DNA from: Gadus chalcogrammus
Taxonomy: Eukaryota; Chordata; Actinopteri; Gadiformes; Gadidae
Assembly: GCF_026213295.1 (NCBI RefSeq)
Contig: NC_079426.1
Coordinates: 21,502,639 to 21,566,638, forward strand
DNA: 64,000 nucleotides
Reading direction: 5' to 3'
The notes below the pieces were generated by a model. The model searched no databases, had not been told where the DNA came from, and saw only the letters and a list, made by a program, of their open reading frames with translations. Position 1 is the stretch's first letter, and each line of letters begins with the position of its first letter. This document shows, one piece after another, positions 44,891 to 57,412 of the stretch. A program made the translations under genes and the position numbers.

Positions 44891-45120
44891 AGGGCATTTA
44901 GCAGACGCATTTATCCAAAGCGACTTACATCGGTCAATACACACATTGACACACCGACGGCAGAGTCAACCATGCAAGGTGACAGCCAGCTCGTCAGGAG
45001 CAGTTAGGGTTAAGTGTCTTGCTCAGGGACACATCAACACTCAGCTAGGAGGAGCTGGGGATCGAACTAGCAACCTTTCGGTTACAAGACAACTGCTCTA
45101 CCTCCTGAGCTAAGCCGACC
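44891..45120 (-). mobile_element. tRNA-derived SINE, copy 1
   Basis: On the minus strand it opens GGTCGGCTTAGCTCAGGAGG, with a tRNA A box (TTAGCTCAGGAGG) and a B box-like GGTTGCTAGTTCGATCC. The anticodon-loop position reads CTTGTAA. A body follows (TGAGCAAGACACTTAACCCT) and a tail with TCGCTTTGGATAAATGCGTC. It is the inverted homologue of 53,201-53,415. The head looks like a tRNA-Thr-type sequence, but I rely on the box motifs rather than on a full fold. Confidence 0.85.
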
Positions 45121-45124
45121 CAAA

Positions 45125-48100
45125 AGGGAGAGGACCTTTCATCTGTTGAGCTTTCAATGCTGTGAGGTGGAAGTATCACAAAGCTGGTCATGGCAAAGGG
45201 CCATGTGATTGACTTGGAGACATCCAGAGAGCTGCAGAGGAAAAGGCTGCTACAGCCATGCCTGCACGCCAAACAGCAGCAGCTGACGAGCTGTAAGGGA
45301 CCAGCAATATCCAGCCATGATCTGAAGACACATTAGGGACTCTTGATCCAGGGGATGAAATCACGGAAAATCATATGGATCATCAACACTGAAGATTGAA
45401 GTGGTGTGTTGTCCCCTACGATAACAAGCCATGCACCCTGACTTCATTGCAGCGGAGGACACAGGTGCCCGGGAGGCAAGGGCCCGTTTGTTGCATGGAT
45501 TGAGAATTAACATGGCATGACTTTCACTTTGTTACAGGGACACACAGTAGGTGTCAATCGCGTCTCTATACACAGTGTTTACATCCCGTTTGTGTTTGGA
45601 TGGCGCCCAGATGCGGACAGAATCCATGTGGCATCCACTGGCATCCATCTGCCAGAGGCTCAGTCGGGAGAGGAATTCTTCCGTACATAACCAGTTCTTT
45701 TCTCTTTTAAATTGCTTTGAATGCAATTATTATTTGGGACAAATAACGCAGCTGAATTATACAAGATGATGAGTCAAAATTAGTGTTAATGATTCTCAAT
45801 CATGGTATTGTGCTGCGTGTCCATCATCTTTAGGTAAATAGTGATGGTCTCCTTGGTCTGAAACAGCTGAGTCTGCCCAGTTCTCGTCCTGGCTCTGCTT
45901 CCCCTCTAGTAATCCGTTGGGAAAACGGAGCCTAATTTTGAACTTCCTAATTTCTAATCAAAACGATATGTTTAAGACTAATCATTTGGGAAAGACTAGT
46001 TGGACAAATTCAGTTTTTTTCCTTTATATTTTAAGACACATACTCATATCCACACATTTTTTTCATTTGTGCACATGTTATAATAGTGATTCAATATAAA
46101 ATGCATCCAAAATGCAATATGAAGTTTCCTATCCAACATACATAACCTTAACCAGCAGAATAATAAACCCAATCATTAATGAGAGAATATCCATATAAAT
46201 AAATATCAATAAATCCTTTAGTTACTAAAAATAAATAAATATAACTACTGTCCATGGTGATTGGGCACTAGCTGGTTACATGTCCGGTGAGTCCAGACAT
46301 CTAGTCATAGTCACCGAAACACGCTAACACAGACAGAATTATGAATGAGACAGGGCAAGGTGGACACTAAACATGTAAACAACAACTAATCTTGTTTCCT
46401 ACTCAAACACTCAAAGACTCATTCTCACATCCAGCAGCAATCTCTGCAACAGCAAGAGGTATGAGCTTAAACGTCCAATAACCTAAGCTTCACATTCGGA
46501 TGACATCCAGAATAATTTCTTCGTCACAGTTGCTCAGCGCCAGAAACTCAAACTCAAACACAAATACAGCAAACAGCAAAAAGAGCAAAATAAACTGAAA
46601 TATAAAATACAGCATACATATAGAGAACCTCATTCAGACTTAATAAAAGTGAAGCCTTTTTTACCAACTGAATAACTTCAAAACCTATTTACTTACACTT
46701 TAACAGAAGCTGTAGTATATAATGGCAAATTATAATTATATATAATATTACCGTGGACAGTACATGAAAAACAACACATATCTTTTGGAAAGCCAATTAA
46801 ACAACAAAAGGAAAAAAAGGGGCTTTTTCTTGCTTGACACCTGCCTACGAAAATTCCCGTTGTTTGTTTCAAAAACATTCTCAAGGGTGACTAACTTCTT
46901 ACTCACTGCACCCAACTTCAACAGAAGGCTTCATTGCCGTAAGGCCCTTTGTAACTTCTAAAATAATTGACACATCAAAGTCCTCTCTGCGTCAGAGCGG
47001 AGACAGTGTGGGAGACATAATACAAAAGGGAGATGAGCTGCCAGGCCATCCAAGCGGTGGCAGGGGAAGAAGTGGAATGTCCCGCTCATTTCAGTCTTCA
47101 TTTCATGCGGCCTTGATGAAACAAAACCACACAGCGATGTCTCATTTGAAATCTTATTTTGAAAATCAAATCTCCCATTAAATCAACTGCCAAACAAATG
47201 GGGTGGTTTAGTTTCTTTCCTCAGCACATCTCCAGGTTTACAGAAACTCAAATGCCCTTCAAGGCTGAGGTGTCGGTTTTGGAAAAGGTTTGTTTGAAGC
47301 ATATAGTCAACGTTTAGTGGATTGAATCTGGACACAGCAAGCGATGAAATATCCAGACAATGAAAGCGTATGGGTCTGCTCCCTTAATAGTCTACAGATA
47401 AGGCGACCAAGTGTCACTCTACCAAACTCAACAAAGGCCCATCAAAGAGCTCTGTCCTTTGATGAAAAAGGGAAACCTTTTTCATTATATAAAAAATATA
47501 TTCCTAGGATAGCGTTACAGCTACCAAAATTGTACTCAATATTGTTATTATCATAAAAATTGTACTCTGTCTTCGTAAACGACATTACTAAAACACCATT
47601 ATGACCAGAAGACATTAATGTCCAGCATTGAAAGCACGCCATATGCTCTCAGTTAATCTACAGCCAGACACCACGCCTCATATCCAATGGATAAACATTT
47701 CCTTCTGTTTAAAACCAAATGGGATTTCAACCTGCAGGGGGCTATGAATATTTATTCCAAAGAGCCCTTTGCAATGCCTATGGTGTCTGCTCAGCATCTC
47801 AAAATGAAAAGATTTCTGCAGGAAAGTACTTTGATCCCTCAAATCAAGTATCATTCTCAGCTTGAATTGATGATTAATAAATACGTTCTTTATTTACATT
47901 ACATTGGCTGGCATCATGGCTAGAACCAAACCTTTCATCTACATTTGTATCTCCCCGGTAGCCTGACCCATGCACTGCCTTGACCGGTCTAGCTCCCCCC
48001 CCTATTTGCCATCAGATTTATGTTAGCAACCAGCCTTTGGTCGATCGAGCTTCCCCAAGCGCTTTTTGTACCAATCCGCCCAATCACAGTTCAAGCAGCA

Positions 48101-48560
48101 CCCGACTGGCCTGCCAAAACTGTTAGTCTCTTCTTCTTGGCTCTCTTGTACAACGAAAGTGTCACAAGAGTGCCTGGAAATTGAGGCTATCTCAGCGGTG
48201 CCATTTCCTTTCCTGTAATTTTGCTAGCACTTTACCGCTTCTAGAATCATGCCTCAAACACAACTGCTAGGAAACAGTGCCTTCTCCAGCAACATTGTTT
48301 GGACGAACAATGATGCCAACATGTCCATTGCCGATAAAAAAAAGAAGCAAATGGTCACAATCCAACATGCCTTCAATGGTAGAGGCTCTATCGAACTTGG
48401 TTGGGTAAGAAGTAAGGAGAAGAGGAAAAAATGGCCTCCTCAACGAGTTGCTTGAGGCAGCCATAAATATTGTGCATCGACTTACGTCCAAGCAGAGAAC
48501 ATGAGAAGATATGCCTCATGGGGCACAAGGGGTGCAATTGAGTCAGTGTAGAGTCAATTA
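45125..48560. other. Unrecognised AT-rich sequence
   Basis: 3.4 kb without a supportable gene. Frames are short. 47,690-47,930 is a repeat-free stretch of the kind in which conserved non-coding elements occur, but conservation cannot be judged from one genome. 47,955-48,540 begins TAGCCTGACCCATGCAC and might be a degenerate transposon. Confidence 0.4.
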
Positions 48561-48561
48561 G

Positions 48562-48815
48562 TCAATTTTAAATAATAATAATAAATAATAATAATAATTT
48601 TATTTAAAGGGCGCCTTTCAAGACACTCAAGGTCACCTTACAGAGCATAAAGTTATAAGACAGAGGTTAAACATGAAGAATTAATAACACTCAAAAGACG
48701 ACTAAAGTGAAGGGGGGGACCTCACTAACCACCACCAATATGTAGCACCCACTTGGATGATAATTCAAATCAAATATAATATAATAATAATAATAATAAT
48801 ATAATATTTTATACA
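48562..48815 (-). mobile_element. Truncated SINE of the 5S-headed family, flanked by ATA repeats
   Basis: The plus strand shows the tail first: AATAATAATAATTTTATTTA, GCGCCTTTCAAGACACTCAA, then GGGGGGACCTCACTAACC and GTAGCACCCACTTGGATGAT, as in 16,152-16,260. The head is missing. ATA-rich runs border both sides. Confidence 0.65.
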
Positions 48816-49200
48816 ATATGAAGAACAATGTTTAAAAAGTGGGTTTTCGGTACCTTAGAATCACCCTTTTTATGTAGGGGGCGGGTCCTCGTCTGCCATG
48901 TTGCCCCGCTGCTTTGCTACATTCTGTCATTCATGTATGCAAATGTTTATGTTTTTGTCAGTAATATTAGAATAACATTTGCAAATAAACTTTACTGTTG
49001 TTACATGAATGTGCAAAAGAAAGACAAACCAACACATTCATCTCTGGAAATCGTTTTTCATTCTATTATCCTGCTTTGCATAGTTTTATCATTACTTTTT
49101 CAGGCTTAACAAGATAAAATACTCCAATACAGTTTATACAGTGATTACAATGCTGTAGTTGCCTATACACGTCTATTCTGTTAACTGCCATTAACAGAAG
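48816..49200. other. Unrecognised sequence
   Basis: Short plus-strand frame at 48,828-49,109 with hydrophobic content but no motif. Confidence 0.4.
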
Positions 49201-49203
49201 AAG

Positions 49204-49250
49204 TCTCTCTCTCTCTCCCTCTCCCTCCCCCCCCCCCCCCCCCCCTCTCT
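49204..49250. repeat. CT/C tract
   Basis: (TC)n followed by a run of about 20 C and then CTCTCT. Confidence 0.95.
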
Positions 49251-49275
49251 CAGCAAGAGAACGTGTGATTTACAG

Positions 49276-49572
49276 CAGGGGTCCCCAACCTTTTCAGCAT
49301 CAAGGACCGGTATGATTCTCCAAAAAGTTTCACGTTCCGGGGGGGGGGGGATTATGTTGCGCAGAGGTTGCCAAAAATGCAAACATGTTATCTGCAATCT
49401 AACAACTGCATATAGACTTATGGCATGTAAAAGAGTGACAGTATTGCGAAGTAAATTGAGTTTATTAAGTGTGCATGCATTTTGCATGAATAAAAAACCT
49501 TTAACCTACGGCCCGGTTAGGAATGTCCCGCGGCCCGGTACCGGTCCACGGCCCGGTGGTTGGGGGCCGCTG
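49276..49572. mobile_element. hAT MITE with CAGGGGTCCCCAACC end
   Basis: CAGGGGTCCCCAACCTTTTC at 49,276 and GGTTGGGGGCCGCTG ending at 49,572 are inverted termini of the widespread CAGNGGTCCCCAACC class. Flanks ATTTACAG (49,268-49,275) and ATTACAG (49,573-49,579) are an 8-bp target duplication with one base lost. About 297 bp long, with no coding capacity. Confidence 0.85.
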
Positions 49573-49679
49573 ATTACAGTATTAACTCCCCTTCTTCCTC
49601 ACCCTCATAACACTGCTCTGTAAACACATTGGATCATGATAAGTGTTTAATTAGGAACCCCACTACAGGATGCTAACTC

Positions 49680-49800
49680 AATGTGCAACAGGTGTGCCGC
49701 CTCACCCAGCCCCAGAGTCCAATCAGACTCGCCCAGGCAAGGCTGCTTCAACCAGCCATCACACACATACTCCCACACACAACATTCCTACTTTCCCCAT
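49680..49800 (-). repeat. Family X interspersed repeat
   Basis: CCCAGCCCCAGAGTCCAATC, GCAAGGCTGCTTCAACCAGC and CATCACACACATACTCCC match the minus-strand form of the 8,226 and 6,478 copies. Confidence 0.7.
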
Positions 49801-52800
49801 TATGCTGAAATGTAAATCTATTCATCACACTGAGAATGCTTGGGTACTTATTACGGATTTGCTGTGTTTACTTTGTCATTACAATATGCAATATATGCCT
49901 AATGTGGATGTGAGAGAAGTTGGCACCTGCATACCGACGACAATTAAAAGGTGCTGTGCTGTGGAACAATTATCAATGTATAAATTAATGAGCTGTACCA
50001 TTTTAGCGATTCCCTTGCCGTCACGATGGGCCTTGCGTCTGGCTGACTCAGAGATGCTATAATCCTGCCAGATTGCTGTCTGACAGTATCCTTGCAGGTC
50101 CCCAAGGCCGTTCTGGAAGGGGAGACACCTGAAGCAATGGCTCTTCCAGATTATTGTATCGCCACAATGAGGAAGCAATACCGAATCAAATCATAACCAT
50201 TTCAATTCCTTCCCTATTTACCCACTTCTCAAAGTGTATCAGTGCATTACCAGGTGCCATTATCAGATTTTAATTCAGAAATATGAAGTATTAAGTATCC
50301 AGTCAAAGTTAGGCCTAAAGTTCAGGCCTGCAAAGCAGCCTGAACTGGCTTCCAATTGCCTTTGCGAGTAATGTCGGAGCAAAGAAGCCAATGGAAGTTT
50401 GCTAAACCTCAAATATAATAGGAAATGACAAGACAAATGAAATAGCTTAAAGGGAAACTCATCCAAAGAAAGAAAATTCAAGATAATAGAGGTCATGTGA
50501 GGCAATGGCTTAATACAAACGACAAATGAAGGTTTTTAGTATTGCAGAATCGTAACGACAATGTATTTCCTGATCCTCAAGTTCCAAGAAACAGATTCCC
50601 TGAACACACTTAGCTGCCTCATTCCCGGCACTCCAAAATAATAGGCGTGCATTGTCTACATTTCAATAAATATGGTAATGCATGCCTTAGCATGCCCAAG
50701 TGGGTGATTTATACTGCTGGTAATTGCAGAGATATTTTTAATAAGCGTCATCACCATGGCGATATGCTGAAGGTTCGCAGTGGGATGGTTGAGACAGTAG
50801 AAATATGAGCGTTGTGTGGTGAGGGCGAGCGGGCACACCTTTCCCTTGCACCCTCTCTCTCTCTAATGTCCTTATCTGCTCTGTGCAGGGTTGGCTCCTT
50901 CTAACAGAGCCCCCATCCACTATGCTAATGCTAATGCCACAGAGCCGGGTGGGATTGAAGGATACACGCTAATGCTCTGGGTGCAGATGGGCTAGTCTTA
51001 ATGTATGATTTTACCGGCCGCACCACCATGGGGACTCAGCAGGCCTCACTGTTGGTTTGTGTGTGCGTACATGTCGGGATTGATATTCATGATCAAGATC
51101 ATTATTCCAAGAGAACTTTTTTTTATATTATATTTTTAGTTTAAGTATTTTGAGCAACTAATTGTTCTTCCGTCAAACAGGCGAACAGAATAGATTCTGC
51201 AATTGACTTTAATACAAAAGGAAGGGCCCAGACAGGTCAGAGGATCAACATAAGAGGCCACCGCCTCCGACCGCCAATATCCCACGATTTCCAGAGAGGG
51301 TAAAGAGATTACAGTCACAGAGGCATCTTGTAGTGGAGGGCAGGTTTGTTCTTTTAATATTCTGACAATATTTGTCTGCAGGTTGCTTTTAGTGCCATTG
51401 CCTTGCATCAGCGGCAAGCCCCACATTTGCTATCCCAGGGTAGCAAGGTTCTGATGTTATAAGACATCATAAGGAGTCTGGACTTCTTTTTAACAGGAAT
51501 ACCTTTGCCGATGACAAGCAGCATCGATCGCAGGTGATACTTATACCCAGACACATACATCCTACTGAGCCTAAGTGCTTCAAGTCATCCACTGGTCTTC
51601 AGAGACACGTTTAATTTAGCCTATTAGTATCTCCTTGCTGTCTGTTTTATTATCATGATGCACTGTGAATCACCTTTTTGATACACAAGAAAAGGGGCTA
51701 TACACATATATATATATTCATTCCTTATCTCTCTTTCATTATGTTGGCAGGTATGTGGGTGAAACACCATTTGCATTAGTCATGTTGTATTAATCATATG
51801 TTGTTTATTCTGCCCAACAGACAATGTAAGCCTTTGGATGCAGTTACTTTGAGGCATTAATTGTACTTGACAGCTCCCCTCATTGGTCCCCTTGATGAGT
51901 TTGAGTCTGGGCTTCTGCCAGTGATTGCATGAATTGTGTGCACATCTGTCACTGTCTGTAATCATGGACCATTGAGAGAAGACATCCCACGATGCAAAAC
52001 AAATTATGCAATAAATACATTGAGGACATGAAACACCTCACTGGCATATTGCATGGTCTACTGCTTGGTTTGTCGCAGATTATCCAGAGTCCATAAGTCC
52101 TTTGGATTTTATAGCTATAAACTTGTCACATAAGTGCCTACTGTACCAACCTAGCAGTCATTGTACCTGTACCAAGTCTATTCCCTTATGACCTGTTTTT
52201 AAATTAAATGATAACATTGGATAATATACCAGCACTGTTAGGTCTGGCCATGACTATATTCTACTTATCGCTTATTGTGACTTGGGCGCTCTGTGGGTGA
52301 AGGATGATCATCTACAAACTAGAAAGTAACCTGAAAGACATGCTCAATAATAATGGCATTTAGAGGTACAGACATAAAGTTGCATAATGGTAGGCATAGG
52401 GCTTAAAATGAAAAATTAACATTTTACTATGTTATGACCTCTTGCATAGTTTTGCATAGTAGCACGTCGGTTTTGATCCTCCATTTATGAATATGCATAT
52501 AAACTATGCAAGATACATGCCATCGTTTTAAGAATAACTGTAAATAATATTTTTTTGCTTAATACAACACAAAACGAGGTCAAACTACGCAAATGGACAT
52601 AACATTTTGGAAATGCCCTTTTTGCAAGTATTTGAAGGCCAGGAAATTGACTTTTTCTATCCACACAAAATGGGCAAAATATTGCTTTAAGTGTAGGCAA
52701 TTAAAGCAGAATGACAGGGTCACTTTTTCCCACAAGTCCTTGATTCTGCTGTAACGACACAATCCTATCCAGAACTCTGAGTACTGTAAGAAGTAGTGAC

Positions 52801-53195
52801 TTAAATCAACATGTAGGCAATACATAATATATAAGAAGCAACAATCACAGCGATTAGAACAAATGTAAGACATTTTCCCCTGACAATAAAAAGAGTAGTT
52901 ACCTGAGGGAACACCACTCGAGGTCCAGAAATTGCCTCTGCAGATGTATTCCACAATGAACTACAAACCCACACATTATACCTAATTCTATTTGACTTAA
53001 AATGTACATGTAGCATTCAAATAACAGGTTACAATGGTCATTTTTGCACTACTCAGGGTGAATCCTGAATGTATTGATCCTTTTATTAACTTATTCTACA
53101 GCAAAATATCGCCTTGGCTGCACATACTCGAAGGTACTAAATCAAGTGATTGGTAATGTTTTATTAAAATAAAATTATATATTACTGTATATATT
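49801..53195. other. Unrecognised AT-rich sequence
   Basis: 3.4 kb with no gene or repeat that I can support. The stretch is low in recognisable repeats, in contrast to the rest of the window, and is a reasonable place to look for conserved non-coding sequence (for example 50,020-50,200 and 50,640-50,780). Confidence 0.45.
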
Positions 53196-53200
53196 TTGGT

Positions 53201-53415
53201 GGTCGGCTTAGCTCAGGAGGTAGAGCAGCTGTCTTGTAACTGACAGGTTGCTAGTTCAATCTCCAGCTCCTCCTTGCTGAGTAAGACACTTAACCCTAAC
53301 TGCTTCTGACAAGCTGGCTGTCGCCTTGCATGGTTGACTCTGCCATTGGTGTGTCAATGTGTGTATTAACTGATGTAACCGATGATAAAAGCATCTGTTA
53401 AATTCCCTAATTGTA
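53201..53415 (+). mobile_element. tRNA-derived SINE, copy 2
   Basis: Opens GGTCGGCTTAGCTCAGGAGG, then GTAGAGCAGCTGTCTTGTAA, a B box-like GGTTGCTAGTTCAATCTCC, the body CACTTAACCCTAACTGCTTC, and a tail ending GATAAAAGCATCTGTTAAAT. It is the inverted homologue of 44,891-45,120 with scattered substitutions. Confidence 0.85.
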
Positions 53416-53940
53416 AATTGGGTATATAATGAATTTTAATTAACAACATACATTTATACATTTGCCTGATACAATTCCTTATCAAGTTTTGAAATATCTG
53501 TGAGAAAAGAACTGAAAGATAGTTAAAAAATAAATAATAAAGATAGTTAATAATAAATACAACAATTCTCATTTACTGTTATACCTTAAAAAAAAGTGTG
53601 CTAAAAAGGGAAGGCCCAATCCATTGCGTAATCTGCTGTCTAGAGAAAACTTGCTTTGCGTATTTGCAACTATTTAACAGGCCTAGAAATGCAAAACCCC
53701 CCAAAATATTGTTGATCCCTTGTGTTTCTTTTTGAGCTGTAAACCCAGTTATCTTTCTCTTCCTATAGACATTTCCATTTCAAAAAGGCTTTAAAAGATA
53801 ACTTGCACCACATTACCATAAGGCAGGATTGGCTCTTTTATAATAACTCACTCAAGCAGAGAAAGAAAAAAAAAGAGTACCACACAAAATACGTTTTCTT
53901 CCTATTTTTATTTTTTTATTCCAGGATTTAACCTCTTTAT
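53416..53940. other. Unrecognised AT-rich sequence
   Basis: Nothing nameable. Confidence 0.45.
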
Positions 53941-53942
53941 AT

Positions 53943-54345
53943 AATTGATTGCATTTATGTAGCACTTTTCTAGGTACCCAAAGCGCTTTAGAAAGTGAGT
54001 ATGTGTGTGTGCATGTGTGTATGAGGGAGGGGGGAGGCAATGAGGTACACCTCAGCCACTACCAGTGTCTAGCACCAACTCGGGTGATGCACGGCTGCAA
54101 GAATGTGCCAGAATGCTCACCACACACTGGCTGCACAGTGGTGCGGTGCGTAGTGATGAAACTATCAAATTAGAAACCGGGAGATGATTAGGGGGCCATG
54201 TTGCGACAAGAGAAGGGTTGGTAATTTGGCCAGGACACCAGAGTTAGCATCTGCGTTGAGTGTCACCGGATATTTAGTGACCACAGGGATTCAGGTCCTC
54301 GGCTTAACGGCTCATCCCAAAGACGGTATGCCTGTTACTTCTTAG
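53943..54345 (-). mobile_element. 5S-headed-family SINE lacking its head
   Basis: From left to right on the plus strand: tail TTATGTAGCACTTTTCTAGG and CCCAAAGCGCTTTAGAAAG; body CACTACCAGTGTCTAGCACC, TCGGGTGATGCACGGCTGC and GCTCACCACACACTGGCTG; and CACAGGGATTCAGGTCCTCG near the end. These follow the order of 16,152-16,500, but the 5S part is absent. Confidence 0.75.
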
Positions 54346-54539
54346 CCTCAGGTCATGGCAGCATCCTAAGGCTCTTTCATACTGGATCAGGTGTTGCAGC
54401 GATTACCACAGACTGCTGTGGCACTGATGTAGTAGGGTCACCTAATTGCCCATTTGTGTGACATCTGGTTGAAGAGTGTGTTTGGATGAGGGAAGGGGGG
54501 AGTAGGCCTCGGCTGGGTCTTCTCCCAAGCCTCAATTTG

Positions 54540-54790
54540 GTGTTGAGGGTATGTTGGAGTGTGTGATGGCTGGTTTAAGCAGCCTCACCTGCCAGATTGG
54601 ACTCTGCAGCTGGGAAGCATCACATCTGTTGTGCATTGAGAAACCAATTTGCACAGGTTGAACCAGCCTTCACCACATACACTCAGGGAGAGTTCTTCTG
54701 CATGACAAAATGGAGCACCATTGTCTTCAAACAATAGACCGGATTTCCATCACCACCACCCACCGTCCATGTCTTGAGGAGCACGGTTAA
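54540..54790 (+). repeat. Family X interspersed repeat
   Basis: GTGTGATGGCTGGTTTAAGC, AGCCTCACCTGCCAGATTGG, ACTCTGCAGCTGGGAAGC, then CACAGGTTGAACCAGCCTTC and ACAATAGACCGGATTTCC. It is collinear with 8,226-8,460. Confidence 0.7.
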
Positions 54791-54799
54791 GTCCCCTAG

Positions 54800-55763
54800 G
54801 TTGAGTGTGGCATTGCCCTTTTACTGTAGCATTGTCCTTGTCATTGTAGCATTGGCTTTATTAAGGTCATGTTGTTTACTTAAGCCACTCCTTCATGGCA
54901 GGGTGGTACAGCTCTGGAAAGGACAACACGTGACGATCTGTCCCTCTTCTATCTTCACAGTTGCTCGGTAAACACCGGAATGCTACGATACTAACGTCGC
55001 ATGATAACAAGGTTCCTCTTCCCGTGGGCGTCTTCAGGTCTGATCGCCAACTTACGTTGTGTGTGTTGGCTGAAGTCTGTCGTTGGGGGTGGGGGCGGTG
55101 ACAGAGATTAAGAACCAGGTAAAAGTGGGCTGGAGAAGAAGCCGGTGTGTGTCTGGGTGTGTATGTGTGGGTGTTTGTGTGTGAGAGACGAGAACAAGGC
55201 AGGCGGCATAATGCCAGTGACTGGTCGATACCCTGTTAAAGAAGTTGTTTCTAAGGGGCATCTCCCTATCCAGGTGACCCCTTTTGCTCCCCAGGTAAAT
55301 ATAACGTTTTACACTCTCTCTGTGGGTGTCACTGTATATAATACATCTTTTATAAATCCTTCATGAAGGTGAATGTGGTTATCTTTCATTGTGGATTATA
55401 GGGTGCCTTTTTCTGGCAAAGTGCAAGTAAATATGCACATGGCATTGGGGCAGTGGGTCGCTGGCCTGGTGCGTGGGAATGGTCCCTAGAAGGACAATGC
55501 TGTCATGTGCACAACGCCGGCTCTCTGACACCACACCACTATACTACACAGCAGGGGCTCCAGGGGAGTGAGGCTCAGCCTGGAGGATGCCTTTCACTCA
55601 ATTACTTGTGTGTGTGGTTGTGTGTGTGTGTAAGGAGTGCAGGCATGCATGTACCACACAGTGGTCTGTCTTGCTCAAATAATGCTGGGGTTCTCTCTTT
55701 GCCACTATATATTCTGCAGTGTGATCTCACTATGTGCATGTGCAAAGTATACTGGAAAATGTC

Positions 55764-55768
<5 letters not shown>
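54800..55768. other. Unrecognised sequence with GT-rich patches
   Basis: Short interrupted GT runs near 55,145-55,185 and 55,605-55,632. No gene. Confidence 0.45.

Positions 55769-55838
<70 letters not shown>
55769..55838. repeat. (GT)n microsatellite, about 35 units
   Basis: Pure GT for about 70 bp. A C run follows at about 55,950-55,961. Confidence 0.97.
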
Positions 55839-55839
<1 letters not shown>

Positions 55840-56113
55840 CTCGGTATGCTTGATCAGCAGTCCTGCTGCCATCCCATTAAGTGAGCTGCCGCAGGGCATG
55901 CTGGTTGGCCCAGAGGACTCTGTGTAACAGCAGGGTCCAGAACACTGACCCCCCCCCCCCCACCGCTCCTATTGGTCCACCACCCATCCAACCATGGAGG
56001 GAGCGAAGGAGAATAATTACATATTATCAAGCCTTGTGTAGATCCAACATACAATTTAAAATGGACTATAAAGAAGACTTGGCTAAAACCTTAAAGCAGC
56101 TTCATGAAGGGTG

Positions 56114-56140
56114 TAGAACACCTCATGTAGAGGTGTTCTA
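56114..56140. repeat. Small perfect hairpin
   Basis: TAGAACACCTC, a five-base loop ATGTA, then GAGGTGTTCTA. It lies 11 bp left of the TTAA-flanked MITE. Confidence 0.85.
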
Positions 56141-56147
56141 GTTTTAC

Positions 56148-56670
56148 TTAAAGGGACACTGTGTAAAAATACAATTCTATATTGCATTCAAACTAATAGT
56201 GCTCGCTTGTTCAAAAACAACGGTGGGCAGTATGTGCCAAGAAGCTGTGTCATGACATACAACACTACCTCATCGAGTCATTCGAGTGATGATGAGGTTC
56301 GTTATTTCAAACAAATTTAAAACTGCATTGAATCATTAGTGTAAGCTAATGATGTATGAGTAATTACTCCTTGAGTAAGATAGTGAATTATTTCAGTCAT
56401 CATTCACGCTGGCTCAGAGTGAAAACGCGTTTGCATTTCCTGTACCACTTAGTGCTTTTTGTCCCTCTCGGCAGTTCATAGACCGGAAGAACATGGAAGC
56501 CTCCATGAAGCTTACCCGTCCTATGTAACTACATATTAATTATTCTTCGCTCAGGAGGATAAGTGAGATTTTTGGCAGAGATAATTTTACACCAATGAGG
56601 ACTTATTTATGAATGAATACGTTGATTTGAGGTAATAAATGACATAAAATATTACACAGTGTCCCTTTAA
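56148..56670. mobile_element. TTAA-flanked MITE (Kolobok/piggyBac-type)
   Basis: TTAA at 56,148-56,151 and 56,667-56,670 flanks perfect inverted ends AGGGACACTGTGTAA and TTACACAGTGTCCCT. The element is 515 bp and non-coding. The TTAA duplication is used by piggyBac and Kolobok transposases; AGGGACACTG ends are common in Kolobok-type fish MITEs. Confidence 0.85.
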
Positions 56671-57337
56671 GTACAATAAGTATGATGTTATGTCAATGCA
56701 ATGCCAAGATAACAAGTGATGGATTAAAAGTCAAACATACACAATAAATTGACAGTTGAGAAACAGTACCAGTCCGTTACAGTTGGTTGCTTGTGAATGG
56801 CGTCATATGCCCTTTACCAACTAACCTCCTGGGAAACAAGCGAAAAACAGCAATCCAGGAGAGAGATTATTTATTGATCGGTAAATATCGATCTAGCTTA
56901 CTACGATGTCCTTTTTGACGAGTGGCTCATGCCAGCCACCAAGCTATTGCTGTGTTTCCCACATACACTTTACTTTGACGGGTCATTTCATAGTCCCATT
57001 TATATCAGTCGGAGAGAACGACACCATCCTTGATCGATAGCTTCCCGTACATTGCCAGATTCTTTTTTTTTACTATTTAAAATTGGTAAAATTGTATTAC
57101 ATTGTAGAGCTGAGAGAAACACATTGATTAGCTCTTCCTCACCAGCAAATTGGCAACAGACTGTCTGTGAATAGCCCATGAACATCATCAGGGGAGGAAG
57201 GATTGTTCTTGGCTTTTCCCCGCAGAGAGCACGGCTGGCCGACTTCATTAATATAATCAATCCGGTGTTCAAGATTTAATATCAGGGACGCCAGTAATAC
57301 CAAAAAACTTGAGTCGAATGAACAATCTAAACCTCAG
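56671..57337. other. Unrecognised sequence
   Basis: A 90-codon minus-strand frame (57,000-57,272) has no recognisable domain. Confidence 0.4.
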
Positions 57338-57412
57338 TAGCCGCGTTTACATGGCACATCTGATCCGCATAGATTTCTATGCGGAACAGATGTGTCCATG
57401 TAAACGCGGCTA
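57338..57412. mobile_element. 71-bp palindromic mini-element with TA borders
   Basis: Inverted arms GCCGCGTTTACATG / CATGTAAACGCGGC, ACATCTG / CAGATGT and CCGCATAGA / TCTATGCGG leave almost no loop, with TA at each side. It is effectively one long hairpin. The core GCGTTTACATG also appears at about 1,574. Confidence 0.85.

Noticed and set aside
44891..53415. Genuine tRNA genes at 45,046-45,120 and 53,201-53,275
   Set aside because: Both are followed by the same non-tRNA body and tail, and the B boxes are imperfect; they are SINE heads.
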